A DNA stretch of 18,997 nt from UBA2239 sp050177075 (lineage in GTDB: Bacteria; Pseudomonadota; Gammaproteobacteria; Burkholderiales; UBA9220). The notes under the pieces were generated by a model that did no database searches, was not told where the DNA came from, and saw only the letters and a program-made list of their open reading frames with translations. Positions 8,578-14,961 of the stretch are shown one piece after another. The stretch is from the NCBI GenBank assembly GCA_050177075.1, contig JBFXHL010000047.1:1-18997 (forward strand). Direction: 5' to 3'. The position numbers were made by a program, and so were the translations under genes. How positions within the stretch are numbered: the first letter of the stretch is position 1; every line of letters begins with the position of its first letter.

Positions 8578-8626
8578 CAGCGGAGGCCAACCCGCACAGC
8601 AGGTGAAGCGCGCAGCGCGTGCCACA
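8527..8626 (-). other. 100-bp insert between the two nuoD 5' copies
   Basis: Exactly 100 nt separate copy 1 from copy 2. The segment encodes nothing NuoD-like in any frame. It contains a GCGC-rich stretch next to copy 1, one arm of the inverted repeats, and at its end the GAGGA element used by nuoD. It could be a small dispersed palindromic element that landed in the nuoC-nuoD boundary, or the scar of a recombination event. One copy in the window does not distinguish these. Confidence 0.6.
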
Positions 8627-8662
8627 ACCAAAGTTCATCGTATAGTTTCTGATTTCAGCCAT
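8537..8662 (-). CDS. 41-codon leader-like ORF starting with the first 12 residues of NuoD
   Basis: An ATG at 8662, 4 nt after the nuoC stop, opens a frame that reads MAEIRNYTMNFG, identical to the start of NuoD. It then leaves NuoD homology and continues through the insert to a TGA at 8537-8539. The stop overlaps the GAGGA ribosome binding site of the full-length nuoD, whose GTG lies 10 nt further on. The ATG sits where nuoD normally begins in tightly packed nuo operons, so this is probably the original nuoD start, now disconnected (offset 136 nt, so out of frame with nuoD). Whether it is translated is unknown; if it is, ribosomes would end exactly at the nuoD start. Confidence 0.5.
   Translation of the reverse strand: MAEIRNYTMNFGCGTRCALHLLCGLASAEVHGVRAFIGRRD
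8627..8662 (-). repeat. Copy 1 of duplicated nuoD 5' end (probable ancestral start)
   Basis: Twelve codons, ATG to GGT, encoding MAEIRNYTMNFG. It is the partner of the copy at 8491-8526. It uses codons such as AGA and TAT where the functional copy has CGC and TAC, yet no amino acid differs beyond the initiator codon. Confidence 0.9.
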
Positions 8663-8666
8663 GTCG

Positions 8667-9260
8667 TCAGCCGCCGTAGTTTCCTTCGCGCACGATGCGC
8701 GGCGTGATTTCCCGCGGCTCCACCGTCACCGGCTGGTAAACGACGCGCCCTTCTTCGGGGTCGTAGCGCACTTCCACGTTGCCGGAAAGAGGGAAGTCCT
8801 TGCGGAAAGGGTGGCCGATGAAGCCGTAGTCGGTCAGGATGCGGCGCAGATCGGGGTGGCCCTCGAACAGGATGCCGAAAAGATCAAAAGCCTCCCGCTC
8901 GAACCAGTTGGCCACCGGCCAGATGTCGACCACCGTCGCCACCAGGGGGAAATCATCGTCCTCGGCGAAGACCCGTACCCGCACTCGCTGGTTGTTGCGC
9001 ACGGAAAGCAGGTGGTACACCACGGCGAAGCGCTTGCCTTCCCAGCGGCCGTCGCCATAGGTGCTGTAATCCATGCCGCAGAGATCGATCAACTGGTCGA
9101 ACTCCAGGCCGCGATGATCCCGCAGGATCAGCATCACCTCGCGCAGGTGCTTGGCGCCCACTTCGACGGTCACTTCGCCCAGCCGCTCGGTCCGCTTGAG
9201 CAGCCGGTCCGCCAGGGCTTCTTGCAGGCGCAGGGACAGGGTTTCCTGGTTTGAACTCAT
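8667..9260 (-). CDS. nuoC: NADH-quinone oxidoreductase subunit C (30-kDa subunit)
   Basis: Peripheral-arm subunit that packs against NuoD. It has 197 residues and is not fused to NuoD, in contrast to the E. coli NuoCD fusion. The family signature is clear: WFEREAFDLFGILFEGHPDL followed by RRILTDYGFIGHPFRKDFPL, in the second half. The C-terminal tail (VYQPVTVEPREITPRIVREG) is also typical. The ATG at 9260 is 9 nt after the nuoB stop; the upstream sequence shows no clear ribosome binding site, so expression probably depends on coupling to nuoB. Its 3' side is where the nuoD duplication begins. Confidence 0.96.
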   Translation of the reverse strand: MSSNQETLSLRLQEALADRLLKRTERLGEVTVEVGAKHLREVMLILRDHRGLEFDQLIDLCGMDYSTYGDGRWEGKRFAVVYHLLSVRNNQRVRVRVFAEDDDFPLVATVVDIWPVANWFEREAFDLFGILFEGHPDLRRILTDYGFIGHPFRKDFPLSGNVEVRYDPEEGRVVYQPVTVEPREITPRIVREGNYGG

Positions 9261-9269
9261 GGATATCGG

Positions 9270-9746
9270 TTACCGAGCAATGGTGTTGGTGCGCTTGATC
9301 TTCTTCTGCAACTGGATCAAGCCGAAAAGCAGGGCCTCTGCCGTCGGAGGACAGCCCGGCACATAGACATCCACGGGAACGATGCGGTCGCAGCCGCGCA
9401 CCACGGAATAGGAATAATGGTAATAACCGCCGCCGTTGGCGCAGGACCCCATGGAAAGCACCCAGCGGGGTTCGGGCATCTGGTCGTAGACCTTGCGCAG
9501 GGCGGGAGCCATCTTGTTGGTCAGCGTGCCCGCCACGATCATCAGGTCGGACTGACGGGGGCTAGGCCGGAACACGATGCCGAAACGGTCCAGGTCATAG
9601 CGGGAGGCGCCGGCCTGCATCATTTCCACCGCGCAGCACGCCAAGCCGAAGGTCATGGGCCACAGAGAACCGGTACGGGTATAGTTGATCACCGTATCCA
9701 GGCTGGTGGTGACGAAACCTTTTTCGAGGATGCCTTCGATGCCCAC
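9270..9746 (-). CDS. nuoB: NADH-quinone oxidoreductase subunit B (cluster N2), GTG start
   Basis: Subunit that holds the terminal 4Fe-4S cluster N2, the electron donor to quinone. It has 158 residues. The ligands are present: the tandem Cys37-Cys38 (GLACCAVEMM), Cys102 (GSCANGGGYY) and Cys132 (VPGCPPTAEAL). The start is a GTG at 9746, preceded by GGAG at 7 nt that overlaps the end of nuoA; the next Met is at residue 31, past conserved sequence, so the GTG is well supported. It begins 4 nt after the nuoA stop. Confidence 0.97.
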   Translation of the reverse strand: MGIEGILEKGFVTTSLDTVINYTRTGSLWPMTFGLACCAVEMMQAGASRYDLDRFGIVFRPSPRQSDLMIVAGTLTNKMAPALRKVYDQMPEPRWVLSMGSCANGGGYYHYSYSVVRGCDRIVPVDVYVPGCPPTAEALLFGLIQLQKKIKRTNTIAR

Positions 9747-9750
9747 TATC

Positions 9751-10107
9751 TCACTCCCACTCCAGGGCGCCCTTGACCCACTCGTAGATGAAGCCCACCA
9801 CCAGGATACCGAGGAAAATCACCATCGCCACGAAGCCGAAGAGGCCGATTTCCTCCAGCACCACGGCCCAGGGAAAAAGAAAAGCGATTTCCAGATCGAA
9901 AAGGATGAACAGGATGGCGACCAGATAGTAGCGCACGTCGAATTTCATGCGCGCGTCGCCGAAGGCGTCGAAACCGCACTCGTAGGGGGAGGTCTTTTCC
10001 TTGTCGGGACGCCGGGGACCCAACAGCCAACCGGCAAGGATGGGAACCACCCCGAACGCCAGGCCGACGACGATGAACATCAGGACGGGGAAGTAATTTT
10101 CCGCCAC
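9751..10107 (-). CDS. nuoA: NADH-quinone oxidoreductase subunit A, GTG start
   Basis: First gene of the nuo operon: a small membrane subunit of complex I, 118 residues, with three hydrophobic helices. The conserved loop SPYECGFDAFGDARMKFDVR (about 40-59) and the membrane carboxylates Asp71 and Glu73 (LFDLEIAFLFPWA) identify it. The start is a GTG at 10107 with GGAGA about 8 nt upstream; it gives the family N-terminus MAENYFPV. The 5' leader is about 57 nt if transcription starts at the predicted promoter. Confidence 0.96.
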   Translation of the reverse strand: MAENYFPVLMFIVVGLAFGVVPILAGWLLGPRRPDKEKTSPYECGFDAFGDARMKFDVRYYLVAILFILFDLEIAFLFPWAVVLEEIGLFGFVAMVIFLGILVVGFIYEWVKGALEWE

Positions 10108-10170
10108 GTCTCTCTCTCCGCTGCAAGTGTATCCGTTATTGGTCTAATTGGTTTTTATGCTTTTCGGAGG

Positions 10171-10200
10171 AGTGTATGGGTCCGGCGACAGGACTGTCAA
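10171..10200 (-). promoter_or_regulatory. Sigma70-like promoter for the nuo operon
   Basis: On the minus strand a perfect -35 box TTGACA (10195-10200) is followed after 18 bp by TACACT (10171-10176, 4 of 6 matches to TATAAT). It lies between the terminator after tRNA-Leu and the nuoA start, which is where a nuo promoter is needed. Transcription would start near 10163-10165. No experimental support. Confidence 0.6.
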
Positions 10201-10242
10201 GCCGTTTCCCCATAAAATTTGCTTATTAAACAAAAAGTTGAG

Positions 10243-10283
10243 CAAAATAGAAAGGCATAGGAGATTTCTCTGCCTATGCCTTT
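10243..10283 (-). terminator. Intrinsic terminator after tRNA-Leu
   Basis: An 11-bp perfect stem (AAAGGCATAGG at 10273-10283 on the minus strand, paired with 10251-10261) with an 11-nt loop is followed by CTATTTT. It lies 9 nt beyond the CCA end of the tRNA and should end the tpiA-secG-tRNA transcript before the nuo promoter. The T-run is short and interrupted, so some read-through into nuo is possible. Confidence 0.75.
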
Positions 10284-10291
10284 GATCTGAC

Positions 10292-10376
10292 TGGTGCCGA
10301 CGATGAGACTCGAACTCATACGGCTTGCGCCACCGCCCCCTCAAGACGGCGTGTCTACCAATTTCACCACGTCGGC
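10292..10376 (-). tRNA. tRNA-Leu (anticodon GAG)
   Basis: An 85-nt cloverleaf with encoded CCA. The 7-bp acceptor stem is GCCGACG with CGTCGGC. The D-arm carries GGTAGAC, and the anticodon stem CCGTC/GGCGG (one G-U pair) closes the loop TTGAGGG, giving anticodon GAG. The long variable arm (TGGCGCAAGCCG) marks a class II tRNA, and the T-arm is TATGAG-TTCGAGT-CTCAT. It reads CUC/CUU leucine codons. It lies 44 nt after secG and is probably processed from the tpiA-secG transcript. Confidence 0.95.
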
Positions 10377-10420
10377 TAAAACTTGCTGCTGATACCCGCC
10401 TGCGCTCGACGCGACAGAAA

Positions 10421-10783
10421 TCAGTTGGGGATGTCCTTCGCCTTGGGAGCCGAAGGGGCCGCCTCCGTCGAAGGGCCTTTATTATCAGCCGGAGCGGCCG
10501 GAATTGCAAGGGGCTTGTCGGTCGGAACGTTAATCAGGGCCGCCGATTTCACCTTGTGGCTGGAGACGTATCCCAGGGCCAGACTGGTGGCGAAGAACAC
10601 CGCCGCCAGGATGGCCGTGCTGCGGCTGAGGAAGTTGGCCGCGCCGCGAGAGCCGAAGAGGCCGCCAGCGGAACCGCTGCCGAAGGCGGCGCCCATGTCG
10701 GCGCCCTTGCCGTGTTGCAGCAGCACCAGACCGATAACGCCCAGGGCCGACAACACGTTGATGATCCAAATCAAAGTTTCCAT
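10421..10783 (-). CDS. secG: Protein-export membrane protein SecG
   Basis: Small subunit of the SecYEG translocon in the inner membrane, 120 residues. There are two hydrophobic helices, about residues 3-22 (LIWIINVLSALGVIGLVLLQ) and 53-75. Between them is the conserved cytoplasmic loop HGKGADMGAAFGSGSAGGLF (24-43) and the FGSRGAANFLSR segment, which are diagnostic. The C-terminal tail after residue 80 is rich in Ala, Pro and Lys, as in many proteobacterial SecG proteins. The ATG at 10783 has a GGAG site 7 nt upstream. It follows tpiA by 73 bp with no terminator between them. Confidence 0.96.
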   Translation of the reverse strand: METLIWIINVLSALGVIGLVLLQHGKGADMGAAFGSGSAGGLFGSRGAANFLSRSTAILAAVFFATSLALGYVSSHKVKSAALINVPTDKPLAIPAAPADNKGPSTEAAPSAPKAKDIPN

Positions 10784-10856
10784 ACCGCTCCAAAAAACTC
10801 AAAATTCGCGCGATGGCTCGGGCCCCAACGCCCTACCCCTCGCACATCCGTAAGAC

Positions 10857-11612
10857 CTAGCCCTGGGCCGCCCGGCAGATGGCGACGAAGTCTTCCACCA
10901 CCAGCGACGCACCGCCGATGAGGCCACCGTCGATGTCCGGCTGGGACAGCAATTCCGCCGCATTGGAGGCCTTCATGCTGCCGCCGTACTGGATCACCAG
11001 GCCGTCGGCCACGCCCTCGTCCAGGGCCGCGACCTTGCCGCGGATAAAGGCATGCACCGCCTGGGCCTGCTCCGGAGACGCGGTCTTGCCGGTGCCGATG
11101 GCCCACACCGGTTCGTAGGCCACCACGGCTTTCGCCAAGCTGGCCACGCCGCAACGGGCGATCACCGCATCCAACTGACGCCCCACCACCTGCTCGGTGA
11201 TGTTGCCTTCGCGCTCCTCCAGGGTTTCGCCGACGCACAGAATGGGCGTCAACCCCGCCTTTTGGGCCGCCTCGTACTTGGCCGCCACTAGATCGTCGCT
11301 TTCACCGTAGAGGGAACGGCGCTCGGAATGCCCGACGATGACGTAGCGGCAACCGAAGTCCAGCAGCATGGAAGCCGCCACCTCGCCGGTGTAGGCGCCC
11401 TTGTCGTGCTGACTCAGGTTCTGCGCCCCCCAGGCCACCTTGCTGCCGGCGAGCACCTGCTGCGCCTGGGCCAGATAGGGAAAGGGCACGCACACCGCCG
11501 CCTGCATTCCGTTGAATCCTGCCACGCCCGCCATGACGCCTTCCAGCAGCGCCTTGTTCTGGGCGAGCCCCCCGTTCATTTTCCAGTTACCGGCTACGAG
11601 CTTGGTTCGCAT
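10857..11612 (-). CDS. tpiA: Triosephosphate isomerase
   Basis: Cytoplasmic glycolytic and gluconeogenic enzyme that interconverts dihydroxyacetone phosphate and glyceraldehyde 3-phosphate. It has 251 residues, the normal length. Catalytic residues are in place: Asn9 and Lys11 (AGNWKMN), His95 (VIVGHSERR) and Glu167 (AYEPVWAIGTG). The phosphate-binding motif YGGSMKASNA lies near the C-terminus. The ATG at 11612 gives the family start MRTKLVAGNWKMN; no strong ribosome binding site is seen. It is the first gene of a short unit with secG and tRNA-Leu. Confidence 0.98.
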   Translation of the reverse strand: MRTKLVAGNWKMNGGLAQNKALLEGVMAGVAGFNGMQAAVCVPFPYLAQAQQVLAGSKVAWGAQNLSQHDKGAYTGEVAASMLLDFGCRYVIVGHSERRSLYGESDDLVAAKYEAAQKAGLTPILCVGETLEEREGNITEQVVGRQLDAVIARCGVASLAKAVVAYEPVWAIGTGKTASPEQAQAVHAFIRGKVAALDEGVADGLVIQYGGSMKASNAAELLSQPDIDGGLIGGASLVVEDFVAICRAAQG

Positions 11613-11652
11613 GGTCGAATGGTGTCGTTAAGTGATTATTATGGAAGGGCGA

Positions 11653-11681
11653 ATGGTACCGGGGAAGGCGCCCAGGGTCAA
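11653..11681 (-). promoter_or_regulatory. Sigma70-like promoter for tpiA-secG-tRNA-Leu
   Basis: Minus-strand TTGACC (11676-11681, 5 of 6 to TTGACA) with a 17-bp spacer to TACCAT (11653-11658, 4 of 6 to TATAAT). It is placed in the 78-bp gap between the upstream EAL-CBS-GGDEF gene and tpiA; transcription would start about 33 nt before the tpiA ATG. Confidence 0.55.
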
Positions 11682-11690
11682 TCCCGGCGG

Positions 11691-13574
11691 CTACTTGGCG
11701 CCGTAGGAGCGGCGCTCGACGAACAGGCTGTTGCCCGGGGTCCGCTTGGCCTGTTTTTTCGCCTCGGCGGCGGCGGCGGACACCTCCCGGTGGGAATGGA
11801 AACAGGCGGGCTCGACATGCACCGCGGCGATGGCCAGGCTGGCCAGGGGATGGAAGATTTTCTGGCCACGCCGGTCCTCGGCGATGTAGCCCCCCCGCTC
11901 CACATCCTCGGCGTTGAAAAATGCCTTCACTTCCTCCTCGAACCTCGCCAGCACGTCGCGGCACCGCCGCTCCCAATCCACGCTCAGGAACAGCACCACG
12001 AAATCGTCGCCACCAACGTGGCCGACGAAATCCCGTTCCGGGTCCGCCGCGCCGGCCAGCAGGCGGCCGGTGAGCTGGATCACGTCGTCGCCACGGTTGT
12101 AGCCATAGACGTCGTTGAATGGTTTGAAATGGTTGAGGTCGGCGTAGCAGGCGCAAAACGCCACGCCGGCATGCAGCAGGCTGTCGATGCGTTCGTTGAT
12201 CGGCACGTTTCCCGGCAGGCCCGTCAGCGGATTGGCATAGCGGGCGGCGCGGATGCGCAGCTGGGTGACCTCCCGCATCAGGGCATGGCCGGTGCCCATG
12301 CCCAGGTAACGTCCCTGGTCGGTGATGATGAAACCGTCGGAAAGGTAACGCTGCTCCGCCTCCACCACCAGGTTGGACAGCTCCTCGATGCTGATTCCCT
12401 TGTCCACCACCAGGGGGGAGGAATCCATGAAGTGGGTGCAGTGCCGCTTGCCGTAGAGATCCCGATGATAAGGCCGGGCGTACCGGTCGATCAGGGTGTA
12501 GCGGTTGATGAGGCCGATGGGCATGCCGTTCTTCACCACCGGCACCGCCGCCAGCTGAGGGTTGGCGGCGAACACCTCGTACACAGCCTCCAGGTTCGTG
12601 TCAGGCTCCACCGGGGCCACCTCCACCAGCAGGCGCTCCGCCGTTGGCGTGGACATATCCGCGCGGTCTCCGCCGCTCTCCAGCGCCTTCGCCACCTCCG
12701 CCGGCAGCACCGGCGAAGGAGCGGACGAGGGGCGGGCAATGCATGGGCCTGCGGCCAAATCGATGCCCAGCTCCTTCAACGCCGTCAGCCCCGCCTGGGA
12801 TTCGACCCCCATCGCCAGGATACGGCAGCCAGTTTCCTCGGCGAGCACTCGGATATCGCGCAGGTACTTCCGCTTGAGCGGGTCCTGATGCACCCCCTGG
12901 ACAAAATGGCGGTCGATGCGGCCGAAATCCGGATTCAGCCCTTGCCATGTTTCCGGCTCCTCCATCAGCGCCCCCAATCCCCCGACCGCGATGCGGAATC
13001 CTTTCTCCCGGTAGTGCTCGGCCTGCCATCGCGAGGGAGTGGCCAGCTCCACCACCACCCGCGACGGAGCCACGCCGTTGGCCGACGCCACCGTCGCCAG
13101 ATCGCAGGATTCGTGGCTGCCCCGCCCTGCCCGCAGGTAAAGGGCGCCGGCGAGATTCAAGCGGGCGAAATTCTCCACCAGCACCTGCCAGATCACGCAC
13201 TCCAGCTCGAAACGCAGGCCGAGCGCATCCGCCAAGGCGTACAGGTTGTCGGGAACATGCAACGGGCAGTCCGACGGCCCGCGCAGCGACGCGGCATAGC
13301 CGTGAATCTCGCCGGTGCCGAGGGCGACGATGGGCTGAAAAAAGGCGGAGAGCAGGCGATAGTCCAGAATCTCCCCCAGCCGGCCCGCGAGACGGGCATG
13401 ACTCTCCGGCGCGGCGCCACGCTCGCCGCCACCGGCGGGACGCGGCAGACACTCATCCAGCCGGGCGAGGGGGCGCTTCCTGCCCCAGCCCACGTCCCGG
13501 GGAGGCAACGGGTCCCGTGCTCGACTTAGCATTTCCTCGACGGCTTCCTGACGGTAATCCCCCACCCTTTCCAT
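11691..13574 (-). CDS. EAL-CBS-CBS-GGDEF signalling protein with degenerate EAL domain
   Basis: A 627-residue soluble protein. Domain order: a variable N-terminus (1-65), an EAL-type domain (about 66-290), a CBS pair (about 308-440) and a GGDEF domain (about 448-605). The EAL domain keeps its fold signature (FFQPIVALGTGEIHGY at 78-93) but the EAL triad at 94-96 reads AAS and the catalytic DDFG motif is VGGLG at 197-201, so cyclic-di-GMP hydrolysis is very unlikely. The GGDEF half has NPLTGLPGN, an ADLNHFKPFND metal/substrate motif and GGDDF at 521-525, a conservative change; activity is uncertain. The RxxD inhibitory site reads PERD. CBS domains usually bind adenine nucleotides, suggesting energy sensing. 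The ATG at 13574 has AGGGG about 8 nt upstream. No membrane segment is seen. It may act as a nucleotide-responsive effector rather than a phosphodiesterase. Confidence 0.88.
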   Translation of the reverse strand: MERVGDYRQEAVEEMLSRARDPLPPRDVGWGRKRPLARLDECLPRPAGGGERGAAPESHARLAGRLGEILDYRLLSAFFQPIVALGTGEIHGYAASLRGPSDCPLHVPDNLYALADALGLRFELECVIWQVLVENFARLNLAGALYLRAGRGSHESCDLATVASANGVAPSRVVVELATPSRWQAEHYREKGFRIAVGGLGALMEEPETWQGLNPDFGRIDRHFVQGVHQDPLKRKYLRDIRVLAEETGCRILAMGVESQAGLTALKELGIDLAAGPCIARPSSAPSPVLPAEVAKALESGGDRADMSTPTAERLLVEVAPVEPDTNLEAVYEVFAANPQLAAVPVVKNGMPIGLINRYTLIDRYARPYHRDLYGKRHCTHFMDSSPLVVDKGISIEELSNLVVEAEQRYLSDGFIITDQGRYLGMGTGHALMREVTQLRIRAARYANPLTGLPGNVPINERIDSLLHAGVAFCACYADLNHFKPFNDVYGYNRGDDVIQLTGRLLAGAADPERDFVGHVGGDDFVVLFLSVDWERRCRDVLARFEEEVKAFFNAEDVERGGYIAEDRRGQKIFHPLASLAIAAVHVEPACFHSHREVSAAAAEAKKQAKRTPGNSLFVERRSYGAK

Positions 13575-13647
13575 ACCGGCCCCTTGCTTCGGCGAACAGG
13601 CTGAAGGCTAGCCCCCCTCGATGACAATTTCATGACGCATCAACTCA

Positions 13648-13661
13648 TTGATAAAAAACAA
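13648..13661. promoter_or_regulatory. Possible FNR/ANR-type box
   Basis: TTGAT-AAAA-AACAA matches 9 of 10 informative positions of the FNR consensus TTGAT-N4-ATCAA. It lies in the AT-rich island of the divergent intergenic region. A single near-match in an A-rich stretch can arise by chance, and no well-placed -10 box was found on either strand. Confidence 0.25.
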
Positions 13662-13820
13662 TATTACGGCAAAAACAAAGCCGGGCGCGGCATGGGCCAC
13701 GTCATAATTTCTTCACCTTCCTGCCGTAGGGTTACTCACCCGACGTCCGCTCCCGAGGAGAACGGGGCACGTTGCAAGGACAAAGAACAAGAACCTCTGC
13801 CGCCGGAGCAGCGGAACCAT

Positions 13821-13830
13821 GGAGGAGGAG
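13821..13830 (+). promoter_or_regulatory. Strong ribosome binding site deciding the receiver/phosphatase start
   Basis: GGAGGAGGAG ends 6 nt before the ATG at 13837. An in-frame ATG at 13819 would place this purine run inside the coding region and has no comparable site of its own, so the downstream ATG is preferred. Confidence 0.75.
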
Positions 13831-13836
13831 AAAGCC

Positions 13837-14961
13837 ATGCGAATACTGATCGCCGCGCAGGACGCCAAGGGCCGCAAGCTGCTGTCCCAGATGCTCGAGC
13901 TGGATGGCCACGAGGTTCTGGCCGTCGCCAGCGGCGCCAAGACCCTGGCCCGCCTGGACAGTTTCAAGCCGGACCTGATCCTGCTGGACGCGGCTCTGCC
14001 GGACGACGGCTACCATTGCGCCCGCGAGATCAAGCGGCACTATGGCGACACCTTCATCCCCGTCATCCTATGCACCGCGATCACCGATCATTTCAGCTTG
14101 TCCGCCTTCCTCGACAGCGGCGCCGACGATTTCATCGACGCGCCCTACAATCACGTCGTGCTCAAGGCCAAGATCGCCGGTTTCGAACGGGTAGGGGAAC
14201 TCTACCGCCGGCTGGAGCGTTTTCTTTCCACCACCGAACAGGAAATCAAGCTCGCCAAGCACATGTTCGACTCGGTGACCCGGCGCACGCCGGCGGACCT
14301 TCCCTACCTCCGCCACTGGACCCTAACCGCCGGCCATTTCTGCGGCGACCTGCTGATCTTCGAGCGCACGCCGGACGACCAGCTGCATATCCTCCTGGGG
14401 GATTTCACCGGTCACGGCCTGGCAGCGGCGGTGGGCGCCCTTCCCACCGCCGACGTGTTCTATGCCATGACGCGGAAGGGCTTCTCCCTGGGCGAAATCG
14501 CCGCCGAAATCAACCGCAAGCTGCACCAGCTGCTGCCCACGGGACAGTTCTGCGCCGCCATCCTCCTCGCCCTCAAACCCTTGGAAAACCGCATCGAGCT
14601 GTGGAATGGCGGACTCCCCCCCGCCCTGCTCATCGACCGGCGGTGCCGGATCATTCACCGCATCGAATCCGCCAACCTGCCCCTGGGCATCGTCGGCGAG
14701 GAAAGCTTCGCCGCCGCCACCCGCACCCTTCCCATGGACGGCGTCGAACACGTCATCCTCTACAGCGACGGCTTGGTGGAGGCGCAGAATGCCCGCGGCG
14801 ACGCCTTCGGCGACCACGGCCTGGCCGACGCCCTGGGCGCCCCATGCTTCTCCTGCCAGCCCCTGGAGCTCATCAAGAGCCATGTCATCGCCTTTCTCGA
14901 TGGCCTTGAACCCCACGACGACATCACCCTCCTGACCGTCAGCCCGGATGCCTGCCGATGA
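13837..14961 (+). CDS. Response regulator with PP2C (SpoIIE-type) phosphatase output
   Basis: A 374-residue cytoplasmic protein. The receiver domain (about 1-120) has the phosphoacceptor Asp51 (LILLDAALPDDG) and Thr80, but the invariant Lys before the cis-Pro is Ala102 (DDFIDAPYN), and the acidic pair near the N-terminus is reduced to Asp9. A helical linker (117-150) leads to a PP2C-like Ser/Thr phosphatase domain (about 155-370) with candidate metal ligands Asp171, Asp189 (LGDFTGHG), Asp311 (YSDGLVEA) and Asp361-Asp362 (HDDIT). Proteins of this layout, such as HsbR of Pseudomonas, dephosphorylate STAS-type anti-anti-sigma proteins in partner switches; no STAS partner is in the window. The start codon was chosen for its strong ribosome binding site. 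The stop overlaps the next gene as ATGA, so the two are translationally coupled. Confidence 0.9.
   Translation: MRILIAAQDAKGRKLLSQMLELDGHEVLAVASGAKTLARLDSFKPDLILLDAALPDDGYHCAREIKRHYGDTFIPVILCTAITDHFSLSAFLDSGADDFIDAPYNHVVLKAKIAGFERVGELYRRLERFLSTTEQEIKLAKHMFDSVTRRTPADLPYLRHWTLTAGHFCGDLLIFERTPDDQLHILLGDFTGHGLAAAVGALPTADVFYAMTRKGFSLGEIAAEINRKLHQLLPTGQFCAAILLALKPLENRIELWNGGLPPALLIDRRCRIIHRIESANLPLGIVGEESFAAATRTLPMDGVEHVILYSDGLVEAQNARGDAFGDHGLADALGAPCFSCQPLELIKSHVIAFLDGLEPHDDITLLTVSPDACR

Larger units (their letters stand above)
13575..13836. other. Divergent intergenic region between the two signalling units
   Basis: These 262 bp separate the minus-strand EAL-CBS-GGDEF gene from the plus-strand receiver/phosphatase gene, so promoters for both should lie here. 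An AT-rich island (about 13645-13680) stands out from GC-rich surroundings. I could not identify a convincing -35/-10 pair on either strand, and I see no gene in it. Confidence 0.6.

Noticed and set aside
7273..8631. Longer nuoD starting upstream at a TTG at 8631
   Set aside because: The extra 35 residues come from the insert and do not match NuoD. A good ribosome binding site and the family N-terminus support the GTG at 8526.
10784..10856. Possible terminator or promoter between tpiA and secG
   Set aside because: I see a T-run before the secG ribosome binding site but no paired stem in front of it and no convincing -35/-10 pair.
11328..13529. 733-codon open frame on the plus strand
   Set aside because: Antisense to tpiA and the EAL-CBS-GGDEF gene; same His/Gln/Arg-rich shadow composition and no recognisable domain.
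13819..14961. Receiver/phosphatase start six codons upstream
   Set aside because: That start would bury a strong GGAGGAGGAG site within the gene; the ATG at 13837 has the right spacing and begins directly at the receiver beta-strand (MRILIA).
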